Shown here one piece after another: positions 35,883 to 48,207 of a stretch of 64,000 bases of DNA. Origin of the DNA: Utricularia gibba (lineage: Eukaryota > Streptophyta > Magnoliopsida > Lamiales > Lentibulariaceae); contig NEEC01000016.1 of assembly GCA_002189035.1 (NCBI GenBank), positions 806,001-870,000 on the forward strand, read 5' to 3'. The position numbers and the translations under genes were made by a program. The notes beneath the pieces are model-generated. The model saw only the letters and a program-made list of their open reading frames with translations, did not search any database and had not been told where the DNA came from. Positions within the stretch are counted from its first letter, which is position 1, and each line of letters opens with the position of its first letter.

Positions 35883-37840
35883 ATGCACCGGAGCCTCAAC
35901 CCTCCCCTCTCTTCCTTTCTCTGCTATTATTCTCCATTGCGCGTGGCGGAACCGTCTTCGACGTCACCAACTACGGCGCTAGGGACGACGGAGCCACGGA
36001 TTCAACGGCGGCGTTCCTCAATGCATGGAATGCAGCATGCGCCTCCACCGCGCCTGCGGTGATGAACGTCTCCGGTGGATTCTACCTGATCAAAAATGTG
36101 TTGTTCGGAGGGCCTTGCCGGAGCTTCGTCACCGTCCGGATACTCGGAACTCTCGTCGCCCCGGCGGATTACGGCGAAATAGTGAAGTTGAACTACTGGA
36201 TCATGTTCAAGAGGATCGACGGACTTTCCATCGACGGCGGGACGCTGGACGCCCGGGGAAGAGCTATTGGGGTTGCAAGACATCCAACGGCCCCTGCCCC
36301 TCCTCCGGACCAACGGTAAATGCAGTAAAGAATTTCTTTATTTTTAATAATACAATAATTAAATATACTTAATTGTTATTAAAAAATCAAATATAATATT
36401 ACTAGTTTTTTATTCTAAATATATATATTTTTTAATTATTCTCTTTTACTACAGTTTTAACATTTTTCCACACCATTTGCATACTGAACAATGTAGAAAA
36501 AAATTGGTATTTTTTAATTTAAATTTAATATTTTTTAATGAGTGAAGTTTGACGAAAACACTCTAAATTACCGTCAGTATAAAAAATTTAATTTTAAAAT
36601 TTTAAAATTATATCATAAACTATTCAATTAATTTTTTTTATAAACAATTTACTTTCAAATTTATAAAATTGCATATTTAATCTTTCATATTATTAAAATT
36701 AATCGATTTTGATTTTAATATTGAATTCTATATTTTTAAAAATTAATTCAATTTTTAAAAATTTTGAAAACTGTTTAAATCATTAATATATGGTTTTGAA
36801 AACTTAACGTATTTTTTTAATAATTTTGAAATTTGAGAATTTTAATTTTTTTTTACAACTTTCTTATTTTTTAAATTAAATGACCTACTTTTTTTTTAAA
36901 TACTGTGCTCACATGCGTTGACTTCCCTGATGACAAAGTCATTAACCTTGGGATCGGTGAGGAACGGTAAGATCAGTGGGTTAACGTCGATGAACAGCCT
37001 GCAAATACATATTGCGATCCATGGCTGCACCAACACTTCCTTGACTGGGCTGAAGATTTCAGCACCAGGCGACAGTCCCAACACCGACGGGATTCACGTG
37101 GAGGCTTCGACTGGAACCTGGATCTCATCTTGCACCATCGGCACCGGCGACGACTGCATCTCCATCGGCCCCGGCGCCGTTGCCACTGACATTTCCGGCA
37201 TAGAATGCGGCCCCGGGCATGGCATCAGGTAGCCTTCCCATCCACCCCATTGCGATGGAAACTCGGAACCAGTACTCCTGATTACTCTGCGTTACTGTTG
37301 GATGCTGCAGCATTGGGAGCTTAGGAAGGAATGCAGACGAGGCCGGCGTGCAGGATGTGAGGGTTTCGAACACCAATTTCACTGGGACTACAAACGGGGT
37401 GAGGATCAAGTCATGGGCTAGGCCTAGCAATGGCTTCGTGAACACTGTCCTGTACGAGAAGCTCAGAATGAAGAACGTGCAAAACCCCATTGTCATCGAT
37501 CAAAAATACTGTCCACACAACATCAACTGCCCCACTCAGGTATCTTATGTTGCTTACCTTGTCTTCGCACCCAGATCTCGCAGATCGGCAGCTTTTCCGT
37601 TTGGTTCGTTTGCAACAGAGTTCCGGGATCAAAATCGACGACGTCAGGTACAAAAATATCGATGGGAGTTCGGCAACACGAGTGGCAATAACACACAGAT
37701 GCAGCTCAAGCAATCCTTGCACCAACCTGCTCCTCGCTGATGTAAATCTCAGCTATAGCGGCCCGGGGCCTGCGGCCTCCTACTGCGAGAATGTACAAGG
37801 CACCGCCTTTGGGACCGTTTCTCCGACGAGCTGCTTCTAG
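35883..37840 (+). pseudogene. Polygalacturonase (GH28), copy B, exon 1 frame-broken
   Basis: Exons 2-4 are intact and in frame: 36939-37228, 37311-37539, 37619-37840. They hold SPNTDGIH, GTGDDCISIGPG, CGPGHGI and GVRIKSW and end at a normal TAG. Exon 1 (35883-36315) is broken twice. The only good ATG, at 35883 (MHRSLNPPLSSF), is in a different frame from the signal-peptide and mature sequence (LFLSLLLFSIARGGTVFDV). Then at 36255-36258 the GGGG run is one base short, so ARG-KSYWGCKTSNGPCPSSGP falls out of frame. Both are losses of one base relative to the expected reading. Because the rest, including all splice sites and active-site residues, is undamaged, this may be a functional gene with consensus errors. 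As given, it cannot encode a full enzyme. Intron 1 is AT-rich and 623 nt. Confidence 0.85.
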
Positions 37841-38695
37841 ACCGGCGGATCGTGTGGATCGGAATACGAGATACCGAGATGGAAGTTCGTGTATAAGTAT
37901 AGGGCACGAGTATCCGTATCACGTATTCAGTTTACAAATAGCTTTAGTTTTACTGACTTACGAGTAATGTCATTCATAAAACCCCCAATAACCCTTCATT
38001 TATGTATACTAAACCACATATTCAAAAAATGAGTATAATATTAATATAATCATACAAGATTTGGTATATACATGTTAATTAAATTTCATTTGATAGTAAC
38101 GTATTAATATGTTTAAATATATTGTAATTTAATATATATATATATACTCAATTATATATAATATTTGATATACAATAATAAAATTTTCAATATGTAAATA
38201 ATATAAATATAATTAGTTGCTTATTTTGTATACCACCTATATACTCAAAAAATGAGTATCTGAATGATATAAACATATATATACTAGTTAATCAATTAAC
38301 GGTATATGTGTAAATTTGAATATAAACTTTTTATACCCAACTCTTAAAACACATTTTTAATAAAATAGTGATTTATGTGTAAACTTGAAGAATTGCGACC
38401 TTTAATAGGTTAGTTTCACTTCAATATTGACTTTAATTTAATTTCATAAAATTATTTCTTCATTTTATACAACAAATTAAATGTTCATCATTGAAATTAC
38501 TGCATAATATATAGTTTATGTAGGAAGCTGTAAGAAAATGTGAAGGAAAAACGATTGGACGGGTAGGCTGCTGGGCGACTCTTTTTGCAGCCTCACGTGT
38601 TGACGTTAAATATCTCCGGGTGAATTCTCCGAGGAGAAGCTGCTGAGGAGAACGGCAACATTTTCTTTTGCTCACCTTGTTGCTCTAGAAGAGAC
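37841..38695. other. AT-rich intergenic DNA upstream of BIO2
   Basis: Mostly AT-rich, with an AT dinucleotide run near 38135-38160 and several ataatataaatata-like stretches. The final 150 bases, GC-richer, are the probable BIO2 promoter and leader. No gene seen. Confidence 0.4.
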
Positions 38696-40715
38696 ATGAT
38701 TTGGGTGTCGAGATTGATGCGGCGACAATCGCCGCTAAATGTCGCCGGCATGTGCTACTCGTCGGCGGCCGCAGTGGAGGCGGAGAAGAGCATAAAAAGT
38801 GGCCCCAGAAATGACTGGACCCGGCAAGAAATCAAGTCCATCTACGAATCGCCTATTCTTGACCTTCTATTTCACGGTGTATGTTGCCCGCATTATTGTT
38901 CTTGTTTACTCAATTTCGTTTTTGCGGAGAAAACGAAGATATGCGTCTTGAGCATTGTGTTCGATTGTGATTTCGGAATTGGCTGGTCTGCATTGCTGTA
39001 GAGACCTGAGCTGTTGCAATTTTAGAAGTGCACATTGTTTTCATTTCCATCTTGGTCATTGGTTACTGTTTTTGCAGGCTCAAGTTCATAGGCATGCCCA
39101 CAACTTCAGGGAAGTTCAGCAGTGTACGCTTTTATCAATTAAGACGGGTGGATGCAGCGAGGATTGCTCATACTGCCCTCAGTCGTCTAGATATAGCACC
39201 GGAGTAAAAGCCCAAAGGCTTATGGATAAAGATGCTGTCTTGGAATCCGCAAAAAAGGTAAGCCGATGCACTTCACGATTAGTATTTGAAGAATATGCAG
39301 ATCAGCTATTTTTCCAATCTGGTCCTTGTTTTTCATGTGAATCTGTTAAGCCGATGCACTTCACGATTAACAGGCAAAAGAGGCTGGTAGCACTCGTTTC
39401 TGTATGGGTGCAGCATGGAGAAACACGACTGGCAGAAAAACCAATTTTAGCCAGATATTAGAATATGTGAAAGAGATCAGGTAGTTGACTTTGAGGGAAT
39501 CAAGCAGTTTGATATATCAAGCCTTATGATTCTTGATCATTTTTTATCCTCATCTTCTTCTGTTCTTAGTTCGGTTTAGGAGCTCCCTCCTTTTTTTTTT
39601 CATTTTTGGCACGCATGAGAATGACATTTACCAAAATTCTTGGATTGCTGCTCTTCTCAATGTAGCCTTATCCAGATGAACTCTCAGTGCCTTTTTTATG
39701 TTTTCAAAATTTACCCTTCAAAAGGGGCATGGGAATGGAGGTGTGCTGCACATTGGGAATGCTGGAAAAAGAGCAAGCACTGGAACTCAAGAAAGCAGGT
39801 CTTACAGCATACAATCACAATCTTGATACTTCTAGAGAATACTACCCTAAGATTATAACAACAAGAACATATGAGGACCGCCTGCAGACCCTCGAACATG
39901 TCCGTGAAGCAGGCATCAACGTTTGTTCAGGTATTCCAAGTGTAGAAACTGCTTAACAGTATGTTTTACTTACTGAGTTTTGGTCATGCTAAGATCTGAA
40001 GATGAAGGTTTTTTTTTTTTTTCCAGAGATTGCATATTTTCTGGGATATTCAGGGTCATGAGTAATCATGTGTTGTTTTTCTAAGCCAAATTCTATGTAA
40101 AATATGACTACTGTATGGTTGAATTAGGAGGAATAATTGGACTGGGAGAAGCCGAGGAGGATAGGGTCGGATTGTTACATGTATTATCTACGCTTCCTTC
40201 TCACCCGGAGAGCGTTCCAATCAATGCCCTGGTCGCAGTGAAAGGCACCCCTCTCGAAGATCAAAAGGTATGCACCACTACAATAGTGAGAATTTTCAGT
40301 ATCGCTATATACTTCAATGTAATGTGTGTGGCAGCCTTATGTTGCATTGTGTTCAAACATGCTCAGGGGCTTTGTACGCAAATATTTAACCATATGTTGC
40401 TCTGTCCAGCCAGTTGATATCTGGGAGATGATTAGGATGATTGCAACTGCACGCATTGTGATGCCAAAGGCCATGGTCCGACTTTCAGCTGGGAGAGTTC
40501 GTTTCTCCGTGCCAGAGCAGGCACTCTGCTTCCTTGCTGGAGCGAACTCCATCTTCACTGGGGAGAAACTACTAACAACCCCAAACAATGACTATGATGC
40601 TGATCAACTGATGTTCAAACTGCTTGGGCTCATTCCAAAACCTCCGGATTTCTCCAGAGACGAAAATGTTGAAGATGAGAAAGTTGGGATGACAGCAGCT
40701 GTGAGTTCAGGGTGA
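38696..40715 (+). CDS. BIO2: Biotin synthase
   Basis: Mitochondrial radical-SAM enzyme that inserts sulfur into dethiobiotin, the last step of biotin synthesis. Six exons: 38696-38878, 39078-39257, 39374-39480, 39725-39930, 40128-40267, 40410-40715; all in frame, 373 residues. The first 40 residues ([20 protein letters not shown]) look like a mitochondrial presequence. The radical-SAM cluster motif is [10 protein letters not shown], with cysteines at about 87, 91 and 94. Further conserved blocks are [93 protein letters not shown] and LSAGRVRF, which include the ligands of the sacrificial [2Fe-2S] cluster. No key residue is missing. Intron 2 carries an unusual direct repeat, listed separately. 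Confidence 0.95.
39259..39369 (+). repeat. 23-bp direct repeat at both ends of BIO2 intron 2
   Basis: The block taagccgatgcacttcacg plus atta is identical at 39259-39281 and 39347-39369. The first copy starts one base inside the intron's GT donor; the second ends just before the ACAG acceptor. The intron is 116 nt (39258-39373), so the repeats cover most of both borders. Confidence 0.9.
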
Positions 40716-42761
40716 GGCGGCCATGAAAGTGTTACCATTGTGGAGCTACGGTAATGCTAGTGAAATGCTGGGGAGAATGCCTCAAACTATCAAGGAATTT
40801 GCAGTTAAGTATTTGTAGTGTACATGACATTCCCCTGCGAATGAAACTAAGACAACCAGGACTCTTCTTTGAAGGTATTCTCCCACATAAAAAAAAATAT
40901 TCATCAATTTGTAGTTACGCTTATTTTGGATCATACCACTGCTGTAGTTTGTGAAGCATCACATCTGATATGATCTACGAGATGAGAAGCAGAACATGAC
41001 TCAAGTGCCATTCTCTTTCATTCGAGATGTTTATGGATGCAGAATCAGCATCAAAGATTGACAAATTGCGGTCACTGGGCACTGGGTCGTCTGTATGGCC
41101 TGTACCAATGGTCCTTTGAGGCGTTCTTTCTCTTCCTGTTGGCAATATATGCTTCAAGCTTCCCAAATTCCTGCAATGCTAACAGAAGCATTTCATTTGC
41201 CACGACGGTTTCACTTTCCTTACCTTTAGTTCACCATGCTCATCAATAAGCTTTTGCTTCCGCAGCTGGACTCACTTCTCATCGGTAATACAAAACTGAA
41301 CTGTTTGCACAGAATACATTAGAAGGTGCAGCCCCATTCGATGGCGAAAGAGTCTCTGGTGCGAGGAGGGAGCAGGTTGTTGAAATTCAGTATTTGATGG
41401 GTCACACAAATGTACATATGAAGCTCAATTACATAATAAACGTGTATCATATTAAACGATAAAAATTAAATCGATTTATGATCTGATCACTACCTATAAT
41501 CATACAAAAATAAAAACAAACATAAGTCGTAATCGGATCGAGGACTAGTTCGATTTGAGAGCGGGTGTTAAAATACATAATTCTACATCGAAAAATGAAA
41601 GTGAAATAATTTGAATATATAAGAAATTACATATCATTAATAATCGATTGAATTTAATATTTTTTAATGTAATTTATATTTATTATATATTTGGGCTTCA
41701 CGTGTATATTTGTCCGATCCATCACATCCTGAATTTCAACACGGGTTACTTCTGGCCTGATGTTCCATTTCATGGCCTGGTCCGCTGTTCCATGGCTTGG
41801 CCCAGCCTGGTCTTCCATTGCCTGGCCATCCTACGTGGCTCCGCCTTGTTTACGTGCCCAAGCCCAGTCCATGCTGTGGCCTAATTGGACTGGGTCAGAT
41901 CGATCTTTTGTGATCTAGCCCAGACTGCGTGTCCCAGCTCCGGCCGCCCGGCTCATCGCGATCTTCCGTGGCCTGATCTACCGTTGGGTTTGTGGCTTGT
42001 CCCTAACCTGGCTGGACCAGGCCGTGGTCCGATTCTCCGTTGGAGTACATGGGGCGGATGCCACCATCCCTGGCCAGATCTAATTTCTTAAACAAAAAAG
42101 ACTGCATAACCCCCATTTCTCAACATTAGGGTTTTAGAAACAAGAAATGGAATCTGGAGGCGAATAAAGCTGGGAAATAAATCTCGCCAAACCTTAGTTG
42201 TGCTGGATTTGGCGCGCTACCGTCGGAAAGGTGGGAACCTGACAATTTTAGAGAGCCATAGTTTGATTTTACTGTAATTTGACTGCTTCTGTTCCCACAA
42301 CGTAATTCCTTTTTGTACTTGAGTCACTGAGGAGCTTTTTGCTTTTCCAGTTGCATTAGAATGTAGGTACCTTGTAGCATGCCTATCGTGGATAAATTCT
42401 ATAATGGGGTCAGTTTGCTTGTTCGCTCATTTGGCAAAATAAGTAGCAGAATCACCTGTTACGATTTTCAGTTTATAGAAGACAGTGCGAAATATTGAGC
42501 TTCGTTAAGTTTTTGTCCGGTTACAATTTGAGGTTTATAGAAGAAAGTGGCCCCTTCATGCTGTGGCATAGCTGTTATATCTGATGCGATCATGTGTATG
42601 TACAGCTATCTTTGTTCCTTCTAGAGATAATCCTCCTTAACGCAGCCGTATTTGATGAGTTTGTTTTGGCTCAGCATACATGTACAGAATTGTAATTTTT
42701 TTTTTTTTGCAGTTTCGTGAAGCAAAATTGCACATAGAGCAGGAAAAAGAAATTACGAATT
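40716..42761. other. Intergenic: BIO2 3' end, LTR-like repeat, ARP4 leader
   Basis: About the first 600 bases are BIO2 3' region. A repeat relic lies around 41410-41715, followed by a C/G-rich block (41740-42085) of repeated ggcctgg/cccag-type words. The right part holds the probable ARP4 leader: a non-coding exon near 42130-42229 ends AAAG|GTGGGA, and a long T-run with GCAG ends an intron at 42712, fifty bases before the ARP4 ATG. Confidence 0.45.
41566..41715 (+). repeat. LTR-like dispersed repeat, copy 3, with inverted partner
   Basis: It begins TGTTAAAATACATAATTCTA at 41566, then CATCGAAAAATGAAAGTGAA, and runs on to gggcttcacgtgtatatttg. These are the same blocks as copies 1 and 2. Just upstream, 41413-41450 (catatgaagctcaattacat and following) resembles the reverse complement of the right-hand block, so the locus looks like two partial copies in opposite orientation. 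No coding remnant seen. Confidence 0.5.
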
Positions 42762-45700
42762 ATGTACGGAGGAGGTGAGATCAGACTTTTCTGTCTCATT
42801 TCCTGCAATAATAAATACATCCATACACATACATATGACATGATTATTCAAACACTATTGTTTTTTGTTTCAGATGAGGTATCAGCAATAGTGGTGGACT
42901 TAGGTTCCCACACCTGCAAAGCTGGTTATGCTGGTGAAGATGCTCCTAAGGCCGTCTTTCCATCTGTATGTCTAGCTAATCAGTCTTGCTCATTTTTAAA
43001 AAAATACTCCCTCTCATGATCTCTTTCTACTGTAGTACAATGGTTTCCTGGTTGCTGTTTTATTTGTTCAAAATGAGTAACTTTGAACTTCAATTTTTTG
43101 CTTACCTTTTTATTGCTATTAGCAAACATGAAGACTGCCCAGGTTACAGCATCCTTTTTTGTTTTTTCTGGAAAATTTGTGAGAATTATATTTGAGGTAG
43201 CATAAACTCATTCCATATGTTTCTAAACAGACGAAGGTATAATGGAAGGTGTAGAACATGATATTCAACTTCATTTTTTTTTTATTTTGATTATGCTCGT
43301 CTAATGTTTGCAGCCAGCGTAAATTCTTTTTGCTATAAATAGAATTCAAATGATCCGTACAATTGGCTTATGCGTTATTGAGGAAATTCAAAACATGGTT
43401 TTGGATGCCTCAGTTATGTGCAACTGATTTCATAGCATAAACTTGTTAAACTTTTCCGGTTTCTCTCGTCATGACTGTTTTTAATGCTTGAATTAGGTTG
43501 TTGGGTCAATTGATGAAATGGAGGTTGATGTGGCTGATAACCCAGAGAAGAACTCTGGGTTTGGCACAGATTCTAAATCCAGGGGCAAGCGTAAATTGTA
43601 TGTAGGATCACAGGACTTGGGGTTTCGCAGGGATTTCATGGAGGTCCGTGGCTTTCGTTTTATTCCTAAGCTCTTTGGCGAGTGATGCATAATTTAATAT
43701 TTAAACCTCGAAATGACTTTTCAGGTAATTTCACCGCTTAGAGATGGAGTTGTCGTTGACTGGGACATAGTTGAGAACATATGGGACCATGCTTTGAGGT
43801 TGCTGATATTTGTTTCAAAAATCTTTATTATTTGACCTTTCTATCGATAACATACGTTGTTTTCTTTAATCTATTATGCATCCCTCACAGGAAGTGCCTA
43901 TTAATTGATCCGAAGGAGCATCCGATGCTCCTTGCTGAACCATGCACAAATGCTCAGCAGCCAAGAGAAAAGTAAGATGGATGTTCTGGATATTTCAAGT
44001 ACTTAGTTTATGATTGACGCTCTTTGATTTAATAATATTGTGTTGCCCATTGTATTCTGTTGATGGTGTTAATATCTTACTCTGCATGGATGGTGCCATA
44101 ATCTGGTCACTTACTAGTCTATATGCATCGCAGGACTGCTGAGATCATGTTTGAGAAATTCCAAGTTCCAGCATTATTTTTGGCCAAGAACGCTGTTAGT
44201 TCTCTGCCATCCTACCTAGCTTTGCATCTCTGCTAGCTGCCTTCTTTTTAAAAGTCGTTCTTGAAATTCCAGGTCCTCACATCTTTTGCAACTGGACGTG
44301 CAACAGCTTTTGTGGTTGATTGGTACATATTTTGTTTCTGATTTTTCATATTAGTATCACCGAACTTATTTGTCTTGAAATGAATAATAATTGGATGATG
44401 TTGCTTCGTATTTGATACGTGATCGATTATTTTCATTTGTAAAAGTATTAAATGCTTTCTTTAGTGTTTTTTTATTTGTTTTATCCAACGCTACTATTTC
44501 TCGTCCATAATATTGTTGTAGTCTTGAGTTCCTATTCATTTGACGGTGATGTTATATTTAAATCACCAAGAAAGATTTTTTAAATTGTCATATTTTTTCT
44601 AAGTTTTTTTGAAGACTTTTGTCACTCTCTTTTCTTGCCCTTTCTTATTTTTCTTTTTTATCTATATTTGTTCCCGAAGAAGGATTTTGTTGTATTTATA
44701 TTCTTTTGATTGTAGAGATGTGAACCGGATTTCTTTATCCATGGTTTTCCTTAAAATATTTTGTTGAACCATGATCGCTTTTCATGGAAACACCTGGTGC
44801 TGCAAAGTGTATTTTTTTAAGATTATGATGTCTATATTGAGCTCTCTGTCTCTGTATTCTTATGTTCCTTTTGGTTTGAATGTGCATTTTATTAATTGAT
44901 GCTATGTTTCTGGACTCAGTGGTGGAGGATCAACTACCGTAGCCCCTGTACATGATGGGTATGTTATTCAGAAGGTAATGCCAAGCATTCTGGGAAATGC
45001 TCTTTGAATGAACCCATTAATTTCACATTTCCCCTTCAATATTTTGTTCATGTGTGTTGTAGGCTGTCGGCATATCTCCTGTTGGTGGGGAATTTCTTAC
45101 TGATTGCTTGTTAAAGAGCCTCGAATATAGAGGCGTCTCTGTGAGTAGTCTTTATCAACCTACAAGCGAAAAGATTTGATCCTCAGGCCGATGATATTTT
45201 ATTTAATCCGTTTTTTTTTACATGGAAATGTCTAATTTGTAGATAAAGCCTCGGTATGCCTTTAAGAGGAAAGAAGTTCGGTCTGGTGAATTCCAGGTGC
45301 TGACATTGTTTATCACCTTTTCTTTTTTTAGGTCATAATGATAAGAAAAATCAGTAGAGATTTAGAACATTTGATTTAAAGATCAAAACAGGTTTAATAA
45401 CCAACAGTCTTGAGTAATAGAAGAAAGGTGCTTATTTTTAATTTCATTTCTTCGTCTTCCTGTTTGCTGTTTGCAAGTTTGGCACTCCATGTCTGCATCT
45501 TTCAGTTTTCTCATGTAAACAATTTTTAACCTTTGAGATGCCCCAATATGCATCTTGCAGACAGTAGATGTCGACTTTCCATATACAACTGAAAGTTACA
45601 AACTCTACTCCCAGGTAATTGACTAGCATGATTTCATTAACTGTTCAGCATTCCTTTGTCATTGAGTTTCATTCTGTTGACAGAGGGTGATTGTTGGTGA

Positions 45701-47833
45701 TATTAAAGAATCCGTTTGTCGTGTTCCAGATACCCTCTATGATGGTTAGTGCCATCCTTTTCTAGGTTGATGTACGTGCTATGTGATTTTTTACTTAACT
45801 AGTTCTGATATCAATGGAGTACTCTTGTTGTTGTTGAAGATTTTGAATTTCTTATTACTCAGAGCAATTGCTCGCTTTGTGTTATGTTACTGTAGAATGG
45901 AAATGCTCTGCGCTAACATCATTCATTTTCATCAGAAACCTCGTATTCAAACATTCCAATGACATCCTATGAACTTCCAGATGGACAGTAAGTTTTATTT
46001 TACTTTCATTCATGCACTTATTATTGCCCTTATTTTCATGTGCTTATGGATTGATGCCAGTCATTCTGTAGTTTTCGATGCATTTTATGCTAGTTAACCT
46101 TAAAAAAAATGGCATATCAAAATGTAAACTCACACTTGATTACTAAATATTATGTATTCAAAGTATTGCCCAATGATCACTTGATTCAATTTTTTGTCCC
46201 ACTGCTTCTAATGTTTTATTAAATTAATAAAATGATTAGGACGATTGAAGTAGGAGCTGAGAGATTCAAAATCCCCGACATCCTATTTAATCCATCCTCG
46301 GTTCAGGTTTGTTTTCCATAACCTCTTGTAACCTTTAAGAAATGTTTACTTTGCGCCATGTGTAATTGTTTTTGTTGCAAACTGTCTTAAAGTTTGCTTC
46401 ATTAAGTGAATTTTTTTATGGACTTTCAACCTTGTTGTGCTTGTTCTTTCATTTTCAAGAAATGTTGCAACTGTATTGTTGAAGCTATTACATTCTTTCT
46501 TATTCTGTATTTCGTTTTCTTTATTTTTCCGCTCTTTCAGACTATTCCTGGAATGGAAGGTTTTGGAGAGACGGTTCCATATGCTCGTGGTCTCCCCCAA
46601 ATGGTGAATTATCTCACTCAAATAGTCCACAATAAGATCGCTTGTTATGTTTGGCCCCTGATTGAATCAACGGTCTGTAATGAATTTCCAGGTTATTGAG
46701 AGTATAAACAAATGTGATGTCGATATTCGAAGAGAGCTTTTCAGCAACATACTGGTAAGTTGTTTGCTTCAGCGTTATCTTTGATCACAATAGTTAATTG
46801 TCTTGCCAGCTAGGTTCTTCATGCTTTTTTTTGATAGGTCCACATTTTTGTATTTCTATTTGCCTGCTATAATTTTATCTACAATATTCCAAGCATCCGT
46901 AGTACACCATTGTGAACAGAGTACATGGTTGATTCAGTGCCATGACTGTTGGGGGATACATTTGGTTAACTTTTTTTTATTTTTGCCTTATGGAGCTTGC
47001 TGGAGGGTCAGCATCAATGCAACAGCTGAAGGAACGTGTTGAAAAGGATCTGCTGGAGGTTCTTTCTTATCTCCATAATTAGGAATATCGTGTTTTTTTT
47101 TTCGCCATTCTGGTCCTGATTCCAGCCTCGAAACGTTTGACCCATCTGATCCCAATTAACTCTTCTGCTGAACCCATCATTTTGATAATGGATGGTCTCT
47201 GAATAGAAAAAACAACCTGCTCTAGATAATGGTACTATGGTAGACTCGTAAAGATTAAAGTTGATAGTCTAGAATGAAAGTGTGATGACAGGTTGACTGA
47301 TTGTTTAGCTAATTGCTAGTAATTGGATCCCAATCCTTGTGTTCCCAGGAGTCTCCTCAAGCTGCAAGGGTTAAGGTGCTGGCCAGTGGAAATGCTACCG
47401 AAAGGAGATTCAGGTTGGTTATAACCTTATTTCGGTTTTCTGTTACTACATTGCTTTGGGCCAATCCAATTGGAACCTTCCCTTGTTGGTCCCATCCAAC
47501 CTCCATATAACGACTACCAGTTTTTTTTTCAAAAACAAATCAGCAAGAACTCAGCAGCTGCTATATAACTGCTGTTAGTTTACATTCTGGAATGATGTTT
47601 GTCGCCTATCTGTGCAGTGTCTGGATCGGAGGAAGTATATTGGCATCACTTGGCTCCTTCCAGCAAATGTGGTTCTCTAAGTCGGAGTATGTTTTAGTTT
47701 GTGTCCCAACCACCTGACTTTCAGTCAATTCTCTGCCATATCCATCAATTAATTTAAACCATGCTCCCCTCCCTCGCTGTATGACAGGTATGAAGAACAT
47801 GGAGCTTCATACATCCAACGAAAATGCCCCTAA
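42762..47833 (+). CDS. ARP4: Actin-related protein 4
   Basis: Nuclear actin-like subunit shared by the SWR1, INO80 and NuA4 chromatin complexes. Twenty exons: 42762-42774, 42874-42965, 43497-43643, 43725-43798, 43891-43971, 44134-44194, 44273-44322, 44920-44974, 45063-45140, 45243-45296, 45561-45614, 45684-45744, 45936-45987, 46240-46306, 46541-46603, 46692-46754, 46996-47058, 47349-47413, 47618-47686, 47788-47833. The sum is 1308 nt, 435 residues, near the plant family length. Exon 1 codes only MYGG plus one base. Actin-fold motifs are [57 protein letters not shown] and [20 protein letters not shown]; the end is ASYIQRKCP. The insert [20 protein letters not shown] is typical of ARP4. A 5' UTR intron is likely (about 42230-42712). 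Confidence 0.95.
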
Positions 47834-48207
47834 CATGCTCACAAAACTGGCATGTCTAACTTGGTTTCCTACTCAGAACTCGCGCAACCGACTAGCGTAG
47901 TATGCACATTGTGTTATGCAGCCGTAGTAGATTTCAATATGAACAGAGGACTTTTATACCACTTCTAGATCGAGAGTGTTTGGTAGGGCAGAGGTCAATT
48001 CGCAAACCAGCCAAGAAAGTCACTAGCAACACCACCTAGTTCATCAAAATGCGATGCAATGCTCGTACAATGGACAAATCCCATCAGACAGACTCAAGAA
48101 TGGCAAATAGTTGTGCCAGATGGGTGTATAAATAGGACTTTACCTTTAAAGAATGAGGTTCGAACTAATTCGCGATATCTGACAAGAACCAGACTTGCAA
48201 CGCTGTA
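47834..48207. other. Intergenic between convergent ARP4 and SAC9
   Basis: 374 bases holding the two opposing 3' ends. Nothing else recognisable. Confidence 0.4.

Noticed and set aside
5118-42761. An RNA/chromatin gene cluster (SNAPC4-like, RRM, TOUGH, ARP4)
   Set aside because: Different strands, unrelated genes in between, and no shared regulatory motif seen; ordinary gene density explains it.
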